Source of the DNA: Haematococcus lacustris
Lineage: Eukaryota > Chlorophyta > Chlorophyceae > Chlamydomonadales > Haematococcaceae
Direction: 5' to 3'
Length of the DNA: 64,000 nucleotides
Assembly: GCA_030144725.1 (NCBI GenBank)
Contig: JASKMD010000007.1
Location: forward strand, 8,977,568-9,041,567
Shown here: piece by piece, positions 60,700 to 64,000 of the stretch
Numbering within the stretch: position 1 is the first letter of the stretch
How the letters are laid out: every line of letters begins with the position of its first letter
Notes under the pieces: model-generated
Told to the model about the DNA's origin: nothing
Seen by the model: the letters and a program-made list of their open reading frames with translations, nothing else
Databases searched by the model: none
Made by a program: the position numbers and the translations under genes

Positions 60700-61138
60700 G
60701 ATGGGTAGGTTAGGTGTCGACGGGGTTAGAGTTGGGGGAAAGCTGGGCGTGGCAGATTGTAATCCTTTTCTATTGTGAAAGAACTTGCCGTGTGCATATG
60801 TAATCGACCGTGGTGTGCTTCTGTGTGTGTGAGGGCGACCATTAATCTCCCGCCAGACCCGAAGCGCTGTTGGCATCGATAACGAAAGAGCTCCTCAATC
60901 TCCCGCTGTCCATCCACTGCCTGCGCTAGGCCGTTTTGTCCAGGCACCACCGAATGTTGGGCGTCTGCAACCACCAGGCACAGCAAGCCAGGCTGCAGTA
61001 TGTCGGTGGATGGGCCAAGGTAAGCTACATTCAGCTTGTGTAGCTTTGCATGCTTTGCATGCTTGTGGGCAGGTTGTGGGCATGTACGTGAGCAAGCATG
61101 TGCGCATGTGCGCATGTGTAGCCACTAGAATCTGCCCC

Positions 61139-63687
61139 TTACCCACTTTGTCCCATGCCCTTGTCCCCTACCAGCAAGTCACCGACAAGCTCCTTAGATG
61201 GTGGCCTCTCGAACATGTCCATGCCACCACAACTGAATTGCCCTAACACTGCCCATGCCGCTCGTTGCCGGGCTGTGCTGTCAGTGTCCCCCAGCTGGGC
61301 AAAGCGGTACGGCATCAGGTCCAAGAAGCTCATACGATGGCAGTAGTACCGGCGGGCCTCAAGGAAGATGGGTTGCACCACCTCCCAAGCTGATGCAGTT
61401 GTCAGGTGAAGTTGTTGGGCAACGGCGAACACCTCACATGCTGGGTGCGCCGACTCTTGTCCCTCTTGAGGTGGGGCGCACACGCGGTGAAGGAGTGCGA
61501 GCTCCTGGTCATGGCGTGTATGCCACTGGCAAAAATGTCTGCTGCTGCCTGCCTGCCCCCACAGCAGGTAGGGTTGAAAGAAGCAACGGTTTAAGCCAGC
61601 CAGTGCGGCGCACTGCACCATGACGTCAGGTGAGAGGGTCAAGAGCCGTTGCAGCTCTAGAAGGTTAGTGTGAGAGGGTGTGCCCTTGGCACTGGCTGAA
61701 GTCGCTGCGATGCGCACGTCCAACACATGCACAATCTCGGCATGGTGCTGGCAGCAATAGATGGCTATCCTGGCATACGACAGCCACCGTGTGCCAACGG
61801 CCTCCTCCACTAGGGGCATGCCTTCTGGCAGGTCCTTGCGCAGCTCTGCACTGATGTGGTCAAGCACCCAGAACAGAGCTGTGTTGTAGCCAATCCGTTG
61901 ATACAGCTGACTCTGTCCCGCTGACAAGGCGTGCTTGGCTGTGTTGTGCAGGATGTGACAGAGACAGTGGATGGCATAGACGGGGTGATCCTGGATGCCC
62001 TCGCCTTGAAGCATGTTGGACAAGTGGGTCGCAACGCTGTTGTGGATGCCGACGTTGGCGTTGCAGCTGTCCACCACCACAAACAAAACCCTCAAGCCCC
62101 AAAGCCCAACAGCCACCATGCATGATGGCTGCTGCCTGTGACAAGGCGGTCTTGCTTGAGGGGCGGAAGCAGCCAACCGCGAACTCCAGTGGGTGGCCGG
62201 CAGTCGTAACGACTTGGTATGGTGGGTGGGCATCAGCGGGTGGTGCAGGGGCAGCGGGTGGGGCAGCGAGTGGGCCAGCGGGTGGGGCAGCGGGTGGGGC
62301 AGCGGGTGGGGCAGCGGGTGGGGCAGCGGGTGGGGCAGCGGGTGGGGCAGCGGGTGGGCCATGCATGGGCATTGCATGCTGGCATTTCAGCACCAGCAGC
62401 TCTTTGCCCCTCTTAGCCTTCCCATCCCATGCTAAGGCACCGTAGCCTATGTGCCTGGCATCTCCTGCACAACAACAGAGCATAGTGGGTGGGTCATGGT
62501 GGCTGGCATAGAGGGTGTCATGGAGGGTGGCATAGATGGAGGGTGTGTTGGTCAACTCACGTGCCAAGTCAAGAGGTGTGCCACATCAGTGGGTGGTTCA
62601 TGCATTACTCACGTGCTTGTCCCTTGGTGACTGCATGGGCAATAGCCTCCGTGCCGCGTCCATAAGTCCTGGCACTTGGGATGGACACCGCCAGTTGCTG
62701 TCCAGCAGCCATAACAGCAAAGGCGCCATGCAATGCTTTGGGCATTGCGTTGAAGGAGAGCCCAGTGTCGACCTTCATCTTCAAGGCTCTCATGAAGTGT
62801 TGCGGGTCAAACCAGCCTCTGGGCCCTGCTCCCTTGCGTGGCTCCTCTAGGTGCAGAAGCTGCCCCAGCTGTGACTGGGTATTGCTACCCGCCGCTGCAC
62901 TCGCCTTGTTACATCTACCACCCTTCCCCTGCCCTGCTGCAAGGAGTCCTGCTGTGCTTAGCAGCTGCCTCATGTGATGTGGGCTTTTCACATGCTTGAC
63001 GGCAAGCTTGGCAATGGTTGCATGCTTGCTTGTTGGCATGATTACAGAGGTGGACCGCTGCCTTGTTAGCTGCAATCGCAGGTGACGCACCTGCCGCCGC
63101 AGTGCCTCTGCTGCCTCATCCACGTTTGCCTTCACCCGGGCTGGTAGAGGCGCAGAGGGTGGAGGAGGTGGCAGCGGCAGCGGCGGATGCACCAGCAGTG
63201 GGGCAAAGTGAGGCTGCAGAGGAGGGGGGCGCAGCTCTGGGGGAGGGGGTGTCAGCTGCGGGTGTGGATGAAAGGATGGCAACTGCAGCTGCGGGAGGAG
63301 GGGGAGGGCCTGCGGAGGGAGGGTCGGCATATGCGGGAAAGGGGGTGCCAGCGGGAGGGGTGGTGGGTGTAGGAGGAGGGGTTGGAGGTGGGGTGGGGCT
63401 GATGCTTGGAGGAGTTGGTTCAGTGCTGGGAGGTGGTGAAAGGTGGCTGGCAAGCAGACAGCCGGTAGGTAAGGGAGGGCATGAGCTGCCCACAAGTGCT
63501 TTTGGCCATGGGATGCCAGGAAGACCTGAGCATCTGGAGGCAAGCGGTTTGAAGGGGACATTGGTTCCTTGGTAGAGTTGTGTGGCAGAGGAAGAAGGGT
63601 CTTGCATGACGAGCAAGATCGAGGCAGGGTTGAGGGCTGAAGATGTTGTTTGTTGTAGCCGTTCTCTACCTGCTGTTGTACAAGCAT
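61139..63687 (-). CDS. hAT-like transposase, probably frameshifted
   Basis: Two main minus-strand blocks. 63687-62616 encodes a very Pro-rich N-part, a basic coiled-coil stretch and a conserved-looking SFNAMPKAL segment, ending at a GTGAGT donor. After acceptor GTTGTGCAG near 62467 the frame continues with GYGALAWDGKAKRGKELLVL (first candidate catalytic Asp). A run of Ala-Ala-Pro-Pro repeats (12-bp minisatellite) follows, then a further domain. Around 62090-62110 the frame must shift by one base to continue into VVVDSCNANVG (second Asp), CLCHILH (hAT-type CxxH) and VGTRWLSY. No intron of plausible size explains the shift. No dimerisation domain is seen before 61027. Terminal repeats were not found, so the element borders are unknown. 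Confidence 0.6.
62230..62360 (+). repeat. 12-bp coding minisatellite in the hAT-like transposase
   Basis: About ten units of GCGGGTGGGGCA with few variants. On the minus strand it encodes Ala-Ala-Pro-Pro repeats between the first candidate catalytic Asp and the next conserved block. Confidence 0.85.
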
Positions 63688-63745
63688 TTCATTGTATAGT
63701 ATTGTGGAGCTCTGTAAGGACCAACCTGTCGCTCAGCTTTGGTGC

Positions 63746-63811
63746 CGCCCCCTGCATAGCGGCTACTTCCAACTCCATCGCCCCCTGCATAGCGGCTACT
63801 TTCAACTCCAT
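63746..63811 (-). repeat. Two tandem 33-bp repeats
   Basis: 63746-63778 and 63779-63811 are nearly identical. On the minus strand they encode an 11-residue repeat (MELKVAAMQGA / MELEVAAMQGA) in a short open stretch upstream of the transposase, possibly one of its 5' exons. Confidence 0.6.
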
Positions 63812-64000
63812 GGAATGTCCATCCTCCTGATGATGCAGCGGTTGTGCCCGTGAAATCTGCAAGAAACACACAAAAATAGCATTAAGGATCTGCAACAAGG
63901 AGGTCTACAGGAACATGTGGTGCAAACAAACATATGATGCATGGCCACTAACCTCCAGCAGTGATTGTGTGGCGGGCCCCTCGCTGCTGCCGGACACCGG

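Larger units (their letters stand above)
58100..61026 (+). repeat. Dispersed, older copy of the array unit ('copy 5')
   Basis: From about 58100 it matches the intron before F-box exon 12 and then exon 12 (from about 58229), more diverged and extending further upstream than the array units do. From 58591 to about 61026 it follows the array unit through gene T and its upstream region. It lacks the about 1.1-kb block that holds the SMC5 fragment and dispersed repeat. It also lacks the GC-rich minisatellite and stops before the hAT site. Gene T lies at a constant offset of 32080 from unit 2, meaning no indels over 1.6 kb. Confidence 0.9.

Overview
The window is nuclear DNA from a eukaryote with many short exons and GT-AG introns. 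It is most likely a chlorophyte green alga, perhaps of the Chlamydomonadales. The evidence is GC- and CTG-rich DNA, hydroxyproline-type (Ser-Pro)n / poly-Pro secreted proteins, a plant-type F-box/PP2 protein, and a TGTAA motif downstream of the first gene. The genus is not determined. No rRNA, tRNA, operon or CRISPR array was seen.

Layout. (1) 1-306: the 3' end of a SAP-domain gene. (2) 762-11597: a complete SMC5 gene, rebuilt here as 24 exons (1096 codons plus stop) with all splice phases agreeing. (3) 12879-17827: a complete 12-exon F-box protein (498 aa) with a PP2/Nictaba-like region. (4) 17622-40388: a young tandem array of four units, basic length 5055 bp. Each unit starts inside the last exon of the F-box gene. 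It then carries a stray copy of SMC5 exon 23 with its flanks, a complete minus-strand gene for a 422-aa secreted, membrane-anchored protein ('gene T'), and an antisense terminal exon of another minus-strand gene. Unit 1 also holds a 2561-bp hAT element with a perfect 8-bp target duplication, and the other units preserve the empty site. (5) 40389-40888: exactly 500 N, where the array breaks off. (6) 40889-55425 (minus): 'gene L', a giant secreted Cys/Pro-rich protein. Its first 38 exons (1466 codons) were rebuilt with consistent phases. (7) 55768-57627 (plus): 'gene M', a 388-aa secreted Pro-rich protein with a PPC-like C-terminus, divergent from gene L. (8) 58100-61026: a dispersed, older copy of the array unit with an intact gene T but no SMC5 fragment. 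(9) 61139-63687 (minus): a second hAT-like transposase, probably frameshifted.

How it fits together. The left third holds housekeeping genes: SMC5 (SMC5/6 complex, genome stability) and an F-box substrate receptor. The right half looks like a cell-wall/extracellular-matrix cluster (T, L and M). A segment spanning the boundary between these two parts has been amplified, trapping gene fragments and giving at least five copies of gene T. The array is the most unusual object in the window. Its true copy number is hidden by the gap.
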